Source: Lucinisca nassula (lineage: Eukaryota > Mollusca > Bivalvia > Lucinida > Lucinidae). From it: DNA of 64,000 bases. The notes beneath the pieces are model-generated. The model searched no databases. It was not told the DNA's origin and saw only the letters and a list, made by a program, of their open reading frames with translations. Shown here one piece after another: positions 1-12,226 of this stretch. Made by a program: the position numbers and the translations under genes. Positions within the stretch are counted from its first letter, which is position 1, and every line of letters begins with the position of its first letter. The DNA is taken from contig OY757014.1 in the NCBI GenBank assembly GCA_963580285.1, forward strand, positions 98,687,372 to 98,751,371, read 5' to 3'.

Positions 1-1358
1 ACACAAAGTACGATCTTGCTCTGACATCAGTCTATATGGTAAACATAATAAATGAAAGATATTAAGAGGCTGCGGTTCCGAAATATCTTCAAATTTTGAA
101 CGGTATGCGAAATTTGTTATCATTTTTTAGTCTTTGCATAATTGTCCCCCTATTGGGCCCGTTATCAGGGAATGTGACGCAAATCATACCCTGTAAGGAT
201 TATGTCCAGGCAACTAGGAACATGTTTAACATAATACAATATAGATATTTAGAGGCTTTGATGTGTGAATTTTAATGTAAATGTAGAGGCTGTATTAAAT
301 ATTTCGACCATTTACACCACCTATATTGAATTCACCCTCGTTGGTCCCCTTAACAGGAATGTGACGCCACTTGATTCCTATGAGTAGTATGTCGAGTCAT
401 TTAGCTTTATCGTTGACAGAACGAATTGCAGATATTTAGAGGCTGAGAGGCTGAAATTCGAACCCAAGTGTTAAACTTGCATTTATAAAGATTTTCAGCA
501 CTTACACTGAATTACCCCTCTTTGGGCCCCATACGAGGAAATGTGACGCCAATTCACCCAAAATGCGAACTTGCTCTGACATCAGTCTATATGATAAAAA
601 TAATAAATGAAAGATATTAAGAGGCTGCGGTTCCGAAATATCTTCAAATTTGAATGGTATGTGAAATGTGTTATCATTTTTGAGCCACTAGCATAATTGT
701 CCCCCTATTGGGCCCCATAAAAGGGAATGTGACGCAAAATATACCCTCTAAGGATTGTATGCAGGTAACTAGCAACAAGTTTACTATAATACAATATAGA
801 TATATAGAGGCTTTGATGTGTGAATTTTAATGTAAATGTAGAGGCTGTATTAATTACTTCGACCATTTTTACACCACCTATTTTGAATTTCCCCTCGTTG
901 GTCCCCTTAACAGGGAATGTGACGCAACTTGATCCCAATGAGTAGTATGCAGAGTCATTTAGCTTTATCGCTGACAAAACGAATGGCAGATATTTAGAGG
1001 CTGAGAGGCTGAAATTCGAACCCAAGTGTTCAACTTGCATTTATAATGATTTTCAGCACTTATACTGAATGTTCCCTCTTTCGGCCCCATACTAGGGACT
1101 GTGACGCCAATTCACTCAAAGTACGATCTTGCTCTGACATCAGTCTGTATGGTTAACATAATAAATGAAAGTTATTAAGAGGCTGCGGTTCCGAAATATC
1201 TTCAAATTTGAACGGTATGTGAAATTTGTTTTCATTTTTGAGTCACGTGCACAATTGTCCCCCTATTTGGCCCCATATCAGGGAATGTGACGCAAATCAT
1301 ACCCTCTAAGGATTATGTCCAGGCAACTAGGAACATGTTCAACATAATACAATATAGA
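1..1358 (-). repeat. Main satellite, ~185-bp monomers, inverted block 1
   Basis: About seven monomers of the same satellite that fills 9.5-39.9 kb, but in reverse complement. Each monomer carries a GAATGTGACGC box (reverse of GCGTCACATTC) beside a GGGCCC-containing segment, and a TATTTAGAGGCT box. Monomer classes a, b and c follow one another in cyclic order. They are more diverged from one another than those in the central plus-strand array. No gene is visible; open frames here are chance readings of repeat DNA. Confidence 0.93.
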
Positions 1359-2666
1359 AAGAACGCGAGCGTGCCTTTTATTATCCTTGGGATGACCGTG
1401 ACTGGCCTTATGGCCTACAAACTCGCCTAGACAATTGCGCAGACCAAACGAGTAGCAGTCTGAGCTGGGTCCACAGTGTTTGGAATAATTTTCTCTGACT
1501 AGATACCACCTGTGGGACTGTTCAAAAGTGGTCTTAAATCTAAGAAGTGTGGTTATAGTCACTGTTTTGGAATTAAAAAAAAAGTCGTCTCTCCGGAGAT
1601 TCGAACTCACGCCAAAAAAAAAACAGCAAAACGCCCCTTCGAGAGCCTGGTATTTTTTTTTTTTTTTTTTGGGGGGGGGAGGGGGTTGTTTCGGATGCTT
1701 TTTTTGTAACAGGCTCGCCCTTCAGAGTTTTGCATTCCCCAACATTCTGATTCTAACTAGGGCGGATATTATTCGAAAGTTGTTAGATATCTTACTAGAG
1801 GAAGCTAGGGGGAGGGTGGGCAGAGAGAGAATCTAGCGCTAGTAGTTAAGGATTGGGTGTCCCTCTAGGGACATTGAATGAATAACGTTTTAACAATGAT
1901 AAGCTTCGATTTACGAATTGTGTAATACATAAAATAAATTAATGATAATTTTCTTTTTTATCTTTGAAAAACTGAGTCTGTTAGCAAAAGACTTCCATAC
2001 GTATAGCAATAATTAAAAAATAAAAAAAAAAACTTTGTATTTAGATCGTCGTAAATTTCCGCAAGCGAATGTACTATAGTGGTCTATTTATAGGCCACTC
2101 ATAGCGTCAAATTTTCAGTATCGATTTTGTCTTAGTAGTAAAGTTTAGTCTGTTTCGTATTACACATGTTGTACATATCACGTTAGAATTTGAGTTTTTT
2201 AGACATTTTGTTTGATTTATTCATATATTTATCCCGTCAACACTTTAAAGGTCATTTTGGAGATGTTGCTTCCAATATTGGGGGACCCGATGAAATGACA
2301 TCTCAAGCCCTGCCCCCCAACGCGAGCGCAGGCTGGTCCCGGGTCGGCACCACCGAGTGGGGATGCCGAGGACAATTTCTATTTTTCATCCCCGCACTGT
2401 GGGGCCGAGCCGGGGGTGGCGGGGGGGGGGGGCACACCGCGTTGTTATACGAGGTGACATTGGTATGTCGCAGCCAGTTGGGATTAAATTCTTTTTGTGG
2501 TTTGGAGGCTTAATTTGGCAAATGGAGAATATTGATGTTTTAGGGTTGGGAGGCTTAATTTGCCAAAAAGAAAACTTTTTTGGGTCAAAATGAGGTGGGA
2601 AGCTTAATTGGTTGAATGGGGCTTTCATGGCTGAAACAAAAAAGTCCATTCATCCTCCCTGCTGCT
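1359..2666. mobile_element. Unclassified 1.3-kb insertion with 9-bp target duplication
   Basis: The satellite stops at CAATATAGA (1350-1358) and resumes with the same CAATATAGA (2667-2675), so 1,359-2,666 is an insertion with a 9-bp target-site duplication. I see no terminal inverted repeat. The interior is composite: A-, T- and G-homopolymer tracts (1,578-1,690), an AT-rich stretch (1,870-2,190), part of a SINE-like element (2,232-2,320), and a GC-rich segment with a G run near 2,421-2,432. A GATTCGAACTCAC string near 1,600 resembles a reversed tRNA B box, but no A box was found. No protein is recognisable. A 9-bp duplication would fit Mutator- or Merlin-type DNA transposons or a retroposon; I cannot choose. 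Confidence 0.6.
2232..2320 (+). repeat. Fragment of the GTTTAACGTCC SINE-like element
   Basis: Matches the 5' half of the ~290-bp dispersed element seen complete at 58,198-58,489: the GTCAACACT..AAAGGTCATTTTGG segment through GACATCTCAAGCCCTGCC. The 3' half (hairpin and TTTACCAGTACTCG segment) is missing. It lies inside the 1.3-kb insertion. Confidence 0.75.
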
Positions 2667-3288
2667 CAATATAGATATTTAGAGGCTTTGATGTGTGAAT
2701 TTTAATGTTAATATAGAAGCTGTATTAATTACTTCGACCATTTACGCCACCTATATTGAATTACCCCTCGTTGGTCCCCTTAACAGGGATTGTGACGCCA
2801 CTTGACACCTATCAGTAGTATGCCGATTCATTTAGCTTTATCGCAGACGGAAGGAATTACAGATATTTAGAGGATAAGAGGATTAAACTTAACATGCAAG
2901 ACTTTTGGAATTAATTGACTATTCACATCACTTACCTGACTTTTCACCAATGTAGGGCGCCTATGTAAGGGAATGTGACGCAATTGGACCCATTTTAAGA
3001 GTTTGCATTGACATCAGGCAACATGTTGAAAATAATGGATGACATGTATTTAGGGGCTGTATTCACACAAACATGGTAAACTTACATTTTGAACGATTTT
3101 GATTACTTACATGGAATTTCCCTTCTTTGGGTCTCATACTAAAGAATGTGACGCTACTTGACCCATTGTATGATTATGCCCTGACATCAGTCTATATGAT
3201 AAACATAATAAATCAAAGACATTAAGAGGCCGTGTTTCCGACATATAATCAGTCTTGAATGGTATGTGATATTTGTTATCATTTTTGT
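2667..3288 (-). repeat. Main satellite, inverted block 2
   Basis: About three monomers in reverse complement, including class d (GGCGCCTATGTAAGGGAATG near 2,948), which is confined to array edges. The block ends where a reverse transcriptase fragment has been inserted. Confidence 0.9.
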
Positions 3289-4232
3289 CACCACAAAAGT
3301 ACACTGATGCAGATGTCATAAGGATGCTGGAATATCTAATTGACAACATTTTCGTGTAGTTCAGTGGCCTATTATTTCAGCAAACAATTGGCATGACAAT
3401 GGGTACTAATTGTGCACCGTTGCTTGCCGACTTGTTCTTGTACTCGCATGAGGCGAAGTTTGTACAAGGTCTCCTCAAAGCAGGCAAGAAACGCCTTGCA
3501 CAACAATTCAATTTCACCTACAGATATATAGATGATTTATTGTCTCTGAAAAATGCTAAATTCGCAGAGTACTTGCAATTCATCTATCCATGTGAACTTG
3601 AAATTTAGGGAAGAACAGAGACTGCAACCTCCTCCTCATACTTGGATTGTTATCTCTATATTGACAACGGGAAGCTTTCTACTGGGCTGTACGATAAACA
3701 AGATGACTTCAATTTTCCCATTGTTAACTTTCCCTTCCTGAGCAGTAATACCCCGTCTACACCAGCATATGGAGTTTACGTTTCACAGTTGATCGGTTAT
3801 GCTAGAGCCTATTCCAAGTATCAGGACTTTATGGAACGTGGGAAGGTGCTCACTACCAGGTTGTTATGCCAGGGGTATCAAAAACAAACTGGTATCAACA
3901 CTAAAGAAGTTCTATTGGAGGCACCATGATCTTGTTGATCCGTACAATGTGGCCATTTCCAGAATTATTTCTGATATGTTTGCCAATGGAAAGCCATAGG
4001 AAGACTTCCAAAATCTCGGACATACTCTTCTCGGCATTTACACCTTTTCTTCGTTCGTTGGGCATGGTGCGCGAAGCTTGCTTACCAAGTAATGCTTACT
4101 ATCCGCGGACGCCTGATTACACTCTTCTGTTCTGGAGTCCATGTCGGTTGATCTGAACATTGATATTTGCCATTTTGTCTATGGACTAATGATTTTGGAT
4201 TAACGCTTTGGTACTACGACCTAAACTACTTT
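3289..4232 (+). pseudogene. Penelope-like reverse transcriptase fragment
   Basis: Remains of the C-terminal half of a Penelope-like reverse transcriptase. Readable pieces: a stretch before motif B; motif B as MGTNCAPLLADLFLY (about 3,399-3,443); motif C as YRYIDDLL (about 3,519-3,542) with both catalytic Asp present; then in a second frame YLDCYLYIDNGKLSTGLYDK and IVNFPFL; then in a third frame KKFYWRHHDLVDPYN. Two TAG stops (in the stretch before motif B and near 3,606) and at least two frameshifts make it non-functional. It differs from the 45-52 kb element (e.g. FLYSHEAKF against FLYCYERDF), so it is another subfamily. It interrupts the satellite between TTTTTGTCAC and TTGTGTTAC, which look like a worn target duplication. 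4,050-4,232 reads as its 3' tail. Confidence 0.85.
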
Positions 4233-4735
4233 TGTGTTACTTGCATAATTGTCCCCTTATTGGGCCCCATATTAGGGACTGTGATGCGAATCGTACCCTC
4301 TGAAGATTATGCCTAGGCAACCAGCTGCATGTCTAACATAATATAGTACAGAAATTTGGAGGCTTTGATGTGTGAATTTCAATGCAAATGTGACGCTGTA
4401 TTGATTACTTCGACCATTTACACCACTTATAATGAATATCCCCTCGCTTGTCCCTGGAAGGTGACCTCTCACTTGACCCCTATGAGTAGTATGCAGAGGC
4501 AATTAGCTGTATCGGTAAAAAACGAATAACAAATATTTAGAGGATGAGAGGCTGAAATATAACAAAACACCCAAGACTTGGCGAATTTATTGGCCATTTA
4601 CATCCCTAACATGGCTTTTCCCCACTGTAGGGCCCCTATGTAAAGGAATGTGACGCAAATGGGCCCGTTTGAAAAGTGTGCGGAGGCACCAGGCAACATG
4701 TTAAATATAATGGATGACAGGTATCTTGAGGCTGG
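4233..4735 (-). repeat. Main satellite, inverted block 3, ending in a class d monomer
   Basis: Monomers b, a and d in reverse complement. The last, class d, breaks off in the segment ATGGATGACAGG. The plus-strand array at 9,486 starts in the same class of monomer at the equivalent point. This is the left edge of the ~335-bp satellite. Confidence 0.85.
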
Positions 4736-5051
4736 TGTGCTGCCGGTATTCTGCTAGACGGGAATAACTTTTTTAATATGGCAGTGGTATGGATATTGTT
4801 CGAGCAGCGGAACGTGGAGCCCAGCACTAGGGTGTGGCCCGGTCTGTACGATAGAAAGGTCGTCTTGGTACTGGACCTTTCTAATGGGTCCCGAGGCATA
4901 ACCGTTCTTATCCGGCCAGATTGGGATAAAAGACCATGTGTTGGACCTAAATGAGAGGTAATGTCAGACCCAAATGTGGCAGAGCCCAGAACCCTAGAGC
5001 GACTAGTGTGACCCAGTGTGAGTCACTTTGATCCCCTTTTCCTTCGCGAGG

Positions 5052-5139
5052 GTTTCCTGCATGCTACCTGAACAAAAAATTAATTGTATAAATCACGACT
5101 GCAGTAAGGGCGAGGATTGCGGCCGTGTCAAAACGATTT
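5052..5139 (+). mobile_element. Fragment of the Penelope-like 3' untranslated region
   Basis: Resembles 51,805-51,885 downstream of the Naiad-type element: TGAACAAA, then AAATC.CGAC, then GTAAGGGCGAGGATTG and CGATTTAAGC. Neither the coding region nor the terminal 3' tail is present, so this is an internal piece stranded in the ~335-bp satellite. Edges are approximate. Confidence 0.6.
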
Positions 5140-5802
5140 AAGCAGGGTTCGAACAGCAAATCCTGGAGGGAGAACCTGGCTCAGCACCACCGTGGTGTGA
5201 CCCGGTCTGTGTGAGATAGGGGTCCTGTATACCCTGCTTGTGGGTATTACGGGATACCCTCTGTTGTCCGGCTAGATGGGGATAAAAAGCCAAGGGTTGA
5301 ACCCCTCTCACCCCTGGTCCGAGACCAGAAGCCTAGCGCTTGTGTGTGACCCAGTATGAATTATGAGGCCTTTTGATCTCTTTATTCTCCGCTGGATGGG
5401 CAACTCGGAATAACCGCCGTTATGCGCCCAGACAGGGATTTTTCTTCAGTAAGGAAGTGGTGTGGATTTTTCAACAGCAGAACCTGCAGGGAGAGCCAGG
5501 TCTAGCCCTGTGGTGAGACCCCATCTGAGTAGTAGAGGGGTCTTCTCGGTATCTGATCTTGCTAGTGCGTATCGCAATATAACCTCTGTTTTCCGGCCAA
5601 ACTGGGATACAATACTAGGGCTGAACGTATGTGAGAAGTGAAGTCCACCCTCTGTGGCCGAGACCAGAAGGCTAGCGCTGGAGACAGACTCGGTGCGAGT
5701 CTTTTCGATACATCTACCTTCTGCAGCCCGAACATACCTGTATAACCACCGTTATTTGGCCATAAGGCAGCGGTATGGGTGTTCAAGCAGCGAAACCTGG
5801 AG

Positions 5803-6444
5803 GTTTTGTTTGTTTGATTTGAGGTTTAATGTCCTCGTCAACACTGTAAAGGTCATTTTGGAACCGTTGCTTACAATTCTGTAGGATTTTACCCGACAAT
5901 GAGATAAAATGAGATCTCAAGCCCTGTCTCCCAATGAAACAAATAGGGTTTATAAGCATGGACGGTCCGACACTCACACCAATTTGCCTGGGCAAGCTTA
6001 GTATTCTATACCGCGACAGTGGTAAGGGCCCGGATTATGGCCATGTAAAATCGATTTAAGCCCCCCAGTGGAATTCTTTCCACTAACCGTTCCAGAACGG
6101 TTCTTCTGTGGCGGTTTATTTATGTTGTTGTATGTTACTGACTATGTATATCACTTGTGTCTTTTTATTTTGGATGGCCATTTGGCCATTTTGTGGGAAA
6201 GTAACTGTCCTTATGGCCTTCCTTTGTTTAGGTTTCCATTTTTGGTCTGGTCGCTTCATGTTTGTGTTTCTTTTCCTTTGGTGTCTTTGATGGGTGGAGT
6301 AAGCTAATTGTATCGATTCCTGATCTTTGTTTTACTTCTACTTTAGATCCTCTTAGCGGTTTACCAGTACTCGTGTGTGGGTCAGACTCAGCTATGCATG
6401 GAAGCATCATGCAGCCCATATATTTCTACAAGCCCGGATGGGCG
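5803..6444 (+). mobile_element. GTTTAACGTCC SINE-like element with nested insertion
   Basis: A copy of the ~290-bp dispersed element inserted into the ~335-bp satellite with an 11-bp, one-mismatch target duplication (GAAACCTGGAG at 5,792-5,802, GAAACTTGGAG at 6,445-6,455). It starts GTTTTGTTTGTTTGATTTGA and ends near CCCGGATGGGCG. A Penelope-like 3' end interrupts it at 6,002-6,342. No open frame of consequence and no obvious tRNA-type promoter were found, so SINE is only a working label. Confidence 0.8.
6002..6342 (+). mobile_element. 5'-truncated Penelope-like 3' end nested in SINE-like element
   Basis: About 340 bp matching 51,830-52,160, the region 3' of the Naiad-type element: CGCGAC..GTAAGGGC, CGATTTAAGCCCCCCAGTGG, TTGGATGGCCAT.TGGCCATT, and the terminal GATCTTTGTTTTACTTCTAC. 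TTAG occurs on both sides (5,998-6,001 and 6,343-6,346), a short target duplication. The insertion begins within a few bases of the predicted cleavage point of a hammerhead-like sequence in the full-length element. Confidence 0.8.
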
Positions 6445-7923
6445 GAAACTTGGAGATAGTGCCAGGCCTAGCCCTAGCGTGTTATCCGGCTAGATGCGGA
6501 TTCAAGACCATGGGGTGAACCAGTGTGAGAAGTGAAGTCCGATCCAACTATGGCTGACACCGGAAGCGTAGTGCTAGGGCATTATGCAGTGTTAGTCCTT
6601 TATATGCCCTTTTATCCTCCGCAGGATGAGAAGCCGGGGATAAACTTTATGCTGTCAGATGGGGATACCTTACGGGTTGGAATTATGTGGGAAGCGAAAT
6701 CCACCCCCTGTGGCCGAACCCAGAAGGCTAGCGCTGGAGACTGACTCAGTGTTTCGATACCTTATTCCTCCACAGCCTGAACATCCCGAGATAACCACCG
6801 TTATTTGGCCAGACAGGGATAACTTTAAGGCAGTGGTATGGGTGTTCAAGCAGCGAAACCTTGAGATAGAGCCAATCCTAGCACTATGGTATTATCCGGC
6901 TAGATGCGGACACAAGGCCATGAGTGACCCTTCGGGAGAAATGAAGTCCGACTCAAAGTGGCCGAGCCTAGAAGCCTAGCGCTGGGTTGTGACCCAGGGC
7001 GAGTTGGGGGTTCCTTTTATAGCTTTATCCACTGCCAGGTGAGCATCCTGGGATAACCTCCCTCATGCGGTCAGACGGGGATAAATTCCCATAAGGCACC
7101 GATATGGGTGTCCTAGCAGTGGAAAATTGGAGGAGAGCCAGGCCTAGCAATGACCTGTGACACGGTGTGTTTGGTAGAGGGGTCCTCTAGTTGCCGGACC
7201 TGAAAGTGGGTATTGTAGGATAACATCTGTTATCCGGCTAGACGGGGATACAAGACGGGGGCGTGAACCTGTGTGAGATGCGTTCCGAACCCGATTTAGC
7301 CTAGAAACTAAGCGTTGGAATGTGACCCGGTGTTTACTTATTCAGATGTTTTGTCATCATAAACTTATTAACATGATATAGCTAAGCATTCGAAAACATA
7401 TAACAGTTAATATAATGGATGAGTCTTGGATTGAGCCTAGGCTAGGCCTATTAATGTTCTCTTCTGTGTGAGATGTGAATCCTTTTGATCTCTTTATCCT
7501 CCGAGGGCTCAGCACCCCTAGAGCGGTAAGAAGGGGATACCTTACCGTATTGTAGTAGTATGGGTGTCCAAGCGGAGGTAGAGCCAGCCTAGCAATGAGA
7601 TGCGGGCCCTGCTAGTCTAAATCGCGATATAACCTCTGTTATCCTACCAGATAGGGATGCTAGACCATACGCTGAACCTATGTGATAAGTGAAGTCCGAC
7701 TTCTGTGTGGTCAATCCCAGAAGCCTAGCGGTTGGAAGTGACTCAGCGTTATTTGTGATCCATTTTGATCCTTTATCCTCCGCGGGGTGAGCATCTCGGG
7801 ATTATCCACGTTATGCGGAGAGACTGGGTAACTTTTCCGTTAGATATGTTCTATAAAAGGGTTATCCTTGGGAAGCAATGAATACACCATAGAACTGGAA
7901 AATATGAAGTGTGCATGTTTTCT

Positions 7924-7969
7924 GGGCCAGACTAGCTAGTTTCGGTCAATTAGGCCTCATCAGTGACCC
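7924..7969 (-). ncRNA. Type I hammerhead ribozyme
   Basis: On the minus strand: stem I strand GGGTCA, core CTGATGA, stem II around loop TAATT, core GAAA, palindromic stem III CTAGCTAG, cleavage triplet GTC, then stem I partner TGGCCC. Stem I pairs over 6 bp with one G-U. Stem II reads GGCC against GACC, so it carries one mismatch and activity may be reduced. Confidence 0.8.
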
Positions 7970-8188
7970 TGGTATATGAATGTCTTTTGACGTGTCAACA
8001 GTATCAATTCTGATTCTGACAAGAAAATATAAACTACACTATGATGTAGGGCAGGGAGACTTTTTACGGCCGCCACGCATTCCCAGAAACCAGCTGTAGT
8101 GACATTAAATATGTTCTATAAACGGGTTATCCTTTGGAAGCAATGAATACACCTTAGAACTTGAAAATAATAAGTGTGCGTGTTTTCT

Positions 8189-8234
8189 GGGCCAGACTAG
8201 CTAGTTTCGGTCAATTAGGCCTCATCAGTGACCC
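8189..8234 (-). ncRNA. Type I hammerhead ribozyme
   Basis: The second copy in the same block, 265 bp from the first, with the same order of parts: GGGTCA, CTGATGA, stem II with the GACC mismatch, GAAA, CTAGCTAG, GTC, TGGCCC. Self-cleavage at both sites would release one unit-length RNA of about 265 nt. Confidence 0.8.
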
Positions 8235-11200
8235 TAAATTTTTTTTTAAAAAATTCCACAATGGAATCAATGATCCCAAAGGATAGGAATTTATAAACTA
8301 CACTATAATGACTTATATGGGTGTTCGAGAAGTTGAACGTAACGTGGAGATAAATTCAGGCCTTGAACTGGGTATTGACCCGGTATCTTTTGAGGTTCCT
8401 ATGGGAACTGACCCTGTTCATGAGTATCGTGAGATAACCTCTGTTATCCTTCAAAACTGTGGGTAACGCGAGATAACCTGTTATTCGGCAAAACTGGGTT
8501 ACAAGATCATGCGTTACTTGTATGAGAAATGAAGTTCGCACCGCCCACCCTGTGGCCAAGCCAATAAACCTGGCGCTGGGATGTCAACCAGTGTGAGTTG
8601 TGTGTTACTCTGCTCCCTTTATCCTGCACAGCCAAACCACCATTATTTTGCTAGATTGGGAGAACATTTCCACAAGGCAGTGGTATGGGTAGAGCAAGGC
8701 CTGCCACTAAGGTGATATCCGGCTAGATGCGGATACAAGACCACGGGGATGAACCTTTGTGAGACATGAAGTCCGACCCCGCCGACCGAGCCCAGAAGCC
8801 TAGCGCTGGGGTGTGACCCAGTATGACTTGTGAGTCCTTTGATCTCTTAATCCTCAACCAGATGAGCATCCCGGGATAACCTCCCTTATGCGGCCACATG
8901 GGAATAACCTTTCATTAACGCAGTTGTAGGGATGTTCGAGCAGAGAAAACTTGAGGGAGAGCCATGCAGAGCACTGAAGTGTGTCCCAGACTTTGTGGTA
9001 AAGGGGCCCTCTGGGTACCGGATCCTGGCAGTTGGTATCGTGGGATAACCTCTGTTATCCGGCTAGATTACAATACAAGACCATTGGATCAACCTATGTG
9101 AGAAGCGAAGTCCGATCCCCTGTGACCCTGCCCGGAAACATCGGGCTAGGGTGTTACATTGAATTAGTCATCAGTCCCTTTGATCCCTTTAGCCTCCGCG
9201 GGATGAGCATCCAGGGATAACCTCTATGCTGCCAGACGAGAATAACTTTCCATGAGGCAATGCTTTTCAGTGTTCGAGCAGCGGATCCTGGAGGGAAAAC
9301 CGGCCTAGTACTATGCTATGACCCGTTCATTGTGGTAGAGGTGTCCTCTGGATAGGGACCCTGCTAGTAGGTATCACGGGATAACCTCTATTATTCGGCC
9401 TACCACAAGAACATGGGGTGAACCTATGCGAGAAGTGAAATCCGCCCACGCTGGACCGAGCCCAGAAGCCTAACCTCTGAATACCTGTTATCCGTTACAT
9501 TTAACATGTTGCCTGATGCCTTTGCAAACTTTTCAAATGGATCCATTTGCGCCACATTCCCTTACATTGGGGCCCTGCAGTGAGGAAAAGTCATGTTAGG
9601 GATGTAAATGGCCAATAAATTCACTAAGGCCTACATGTTTTGTTAAATTTCCTGTTAAGGGGACCCAACGAGGGATAATATAGGTGGTGTAAATGGTCGA
9701 AGTAATTAATACATCTTCTACATTTACATTAAAATTCACACATCGAAGACTCTAAATTGCTATATATTATTATATGAAACATGTTGCTAGTTGCCTAGTC
9801 ATAATATTTAGAGGGTATGATTCGCGTCACATTCCCTAATATGGGGCCCAAAATGGGGACAATTATGCAAGAAACACAAAAAGATAACAAATTTCACACA
9901 CCGTTCAGGTTTGAAAATATTTCGGAACAGCTTCTTAATATCTTTCATTTATTATGTTTATAGTATAGACTGATGTCAGAGCAAAATCGTACATATGGGT
10001 GAAGTAGCGTCACATTCCCTTGTATGGTACTCAAACAGGGGAAATTCAGTGTTGATAAAAATCGTTATAAATGCAAGTTTTACACGTGGGTTCGAATTTC
10101 AGCCTCTCAGCCTCTAAATATCTGCAATTCGTTCTGTCAGCAATAAAGCTAAATAACTCGGAGTACTCTTTATAGGGATTAAGTGGCGTCACATTCTCTG
10201 TTAAGGGGACCAACGAGGGGAAATTCAATATAGGTGTTGTAAATGGTCGAAGTAAATCAACACAGCTTCTACATTTACATTAAAGTTCACACATCAAAGC
10301 CTCTAAATATCTATATTGTATTATGTAAAACATGTTCCTAGTTCCCTGGACATAACTCTTAGAGGGAATGATTCGCGTCACATTTCCTGATATTGGGCCC
10401 AATTGTGGGTGGGGGGGGGGGGGGGGAGGCAATTGCGCAAGTGATAAAAATGATAACAAATTTCACATACCGTTCTTCAAGTTTGAAAATATTTCGGAAC
10501 CGCAGCCTCTTAATATCTTTCATTTATTATGTTTACCATATAGACTGATGTCAGAGCAAAATCGTACATTGGGTGAAGTAGCGTCACATTCCCTAGAACG
10601 GGGTCCAAAGAGGGGAAATCCAGTGTACGTGCTGAAAATCGTTATAAATGCAAGTTTAACACGTGGTTCGAATTTCAGCCTCTTAGCCTCTAAATATCTG
10701 TAATTCGTTCTGTCAGCGAGAAAGCTAAATGACTCGGAATACTACTCATAGGGATCAACGAGGGGAAATTCAATATAGGTGGTGTAAATGGTCGAAGTAA
10801 TCAATACAGCCTCTACATTTACATTAAAATTCACACATCAAAGCATCTCAATATCTATATTGTATTTTGTTAAACATGGTCCTGGTTGCCGGGACATAAT
10901 CCTTAGAGGGTATGATTCGCGTCGCATTCCCTCATATGGGGCCCAATAGGGGGACAATTATGCAAGTGAATCAAAAATGATAAAAAAAATTCACATGCCG
11001 TTCAAATTTGAAAATATTTCGTAACCGGAGCCTCTTAATAATTTTCAGTTTTTATGTTTACCATATAGACAGGTGTCAGAGCAAGAGCGTACTTTTGGTG
11101 AATTAGCGACACATTCCCTAGTATAGGGCCCAAAGAGGGGAAATTCAGTGTAAGTGCTGAAAATCGTTATAAATGCCAGTTTTACGCGTGGGTTCGAATT

Positions 11201-12226
11201 TCAGCATCCCAGCCTCTAAATGCCTGTAAGCCATTATGTTTAACATGTTGCCTGCTGCCTCTGCACACTTTTCAAACGGGTCCATATGCGTCACATTCCC
11301 TTACATAGGGGCCCTGCAGTGAGGAAAAGCCATATTAGGGATGCCAATGTGGCCAATAAATTCACTAAGGCTTGCATGTTTTGTTAAATTTCCGCCTGTC
11401 AGTCTCTAAATATCTGTAATTCGTTCTGTCGGCGATAAAGCTAAATGACTCGGAATACTGCTCATTGGGATCAAGTTGCGTCCCATTCCCTGTTAAGTGG
11501 ACCAACGAGGGGAAATTCAAATGGTCGAAGTAATTAATACAGCTTCTACATTTACATTAAAATTCACACATCAAAGCCTCTTAATATCTATATTGTATTA
11601 TGTTAAACATGTTCCTAGTTGCCTGGACATAATCCTTAGAGGGTATGATTCGCGTCACATTCCCTGTAAAGGGGACCAACGAGAGGAAATTCTATATAGG
11701 TGGTGTAAATGGTCGAAGTAATTAATACAGCCTCTAAATTTACATTAAAATTCACACTTCAAAGCCTCTAAATATCTATATTGTATTATGTTAAACATGT
11801 TCCTAGTTGACTGGACATAATCCTTAGAGGGTATGATTGGCGTCACATTCCCTGATACGGGGCCCAAAAGGGGGGCAATTATGCAAGTGACTCAAAAATG
11901 ATAACAAATTTCACATACCGTTCTTCAAGTTTGAAAATATTTCAAAACCGCAGCCTCTTAATAGCTTTCATTTATAATGTTTACCATAAAGACTGATGTC
12001 AGAGCCAAATCGTACATTGGGTGAAGTAGCGTCACATTCCCTAGTATTGGGTCCAAAGAGAGGAAATTCATTGTGAGCGCTGAAAATCGTTATAAATGCC
12101 CTACAACATAGTGTAGATTATATTTTCTTGTCCTTTGGAATCATTGGTTCCTACATCATAGTGTAGATTATATTTTCTTGTCCTTTGGGATCACTGTTTC
12201 CATTGTGGAATTTCGAAAATATCTGA

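Larger units (their letters stand above)
7843..8310 (-). mobile_element. Hammerhead retrozyme-like repeat, nearly two units of ~265 bp
   Basis: A minus-strand block inserted in the ~335-bp satellite, which resumes at TATGGGTGTTCGAG. It contains almost two head-to-tail units; the same GGGCCAGACTAGCTAG string begins at 7,924 and 8,189, a period of 265 bp. Other unit landmarks are AATATAAACTACACTATGAT, GTTTTTACGGCCGCCAC-like sequence and CCAGCTGTAGTG. Each unit encodes one hammerhead ribozyme on the minus strand. There is no protein-coding capacity. This matches the small, non-coding tandem retrozymes known from animals. Edges are approximate. Confidence 0.8.
4736..9485 (+). repeat. Second satellite, ~335-bp dimeric unit
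   Basis: A tandem repeat unrelated to the main satellite. The marker AGCCTAGCGCTGGGGTGTGA recurs with spacings of 331-339 bp (near 4,989, 5,325, 5,664; 6,969, 7,305; 8,797, 9,131, 9,462). Each unit is two related halves of ~165 bp; both contain a GGGATAACCTC..GTTAT segment followed by AGA.GGGGATA. In one half GGATAAC-CTCT-GTTATCC is a perfect hairpin that persists in many copies. GC content is higher than in the flanking satellite. About twelve diverged copies remain, interrupted by insertions at ~5,052, 5,803 and ~7,843. Short open frames in it are not genes. Confidence 0.85.

Noticed and set aside
1590..1620. Possible tRNA gene or tRNA-SINE (GATTCGAACTCAC)
   Set aside because: Only a B-box-like string; no A box at the right distance and the flank is an A/T homopolymer.
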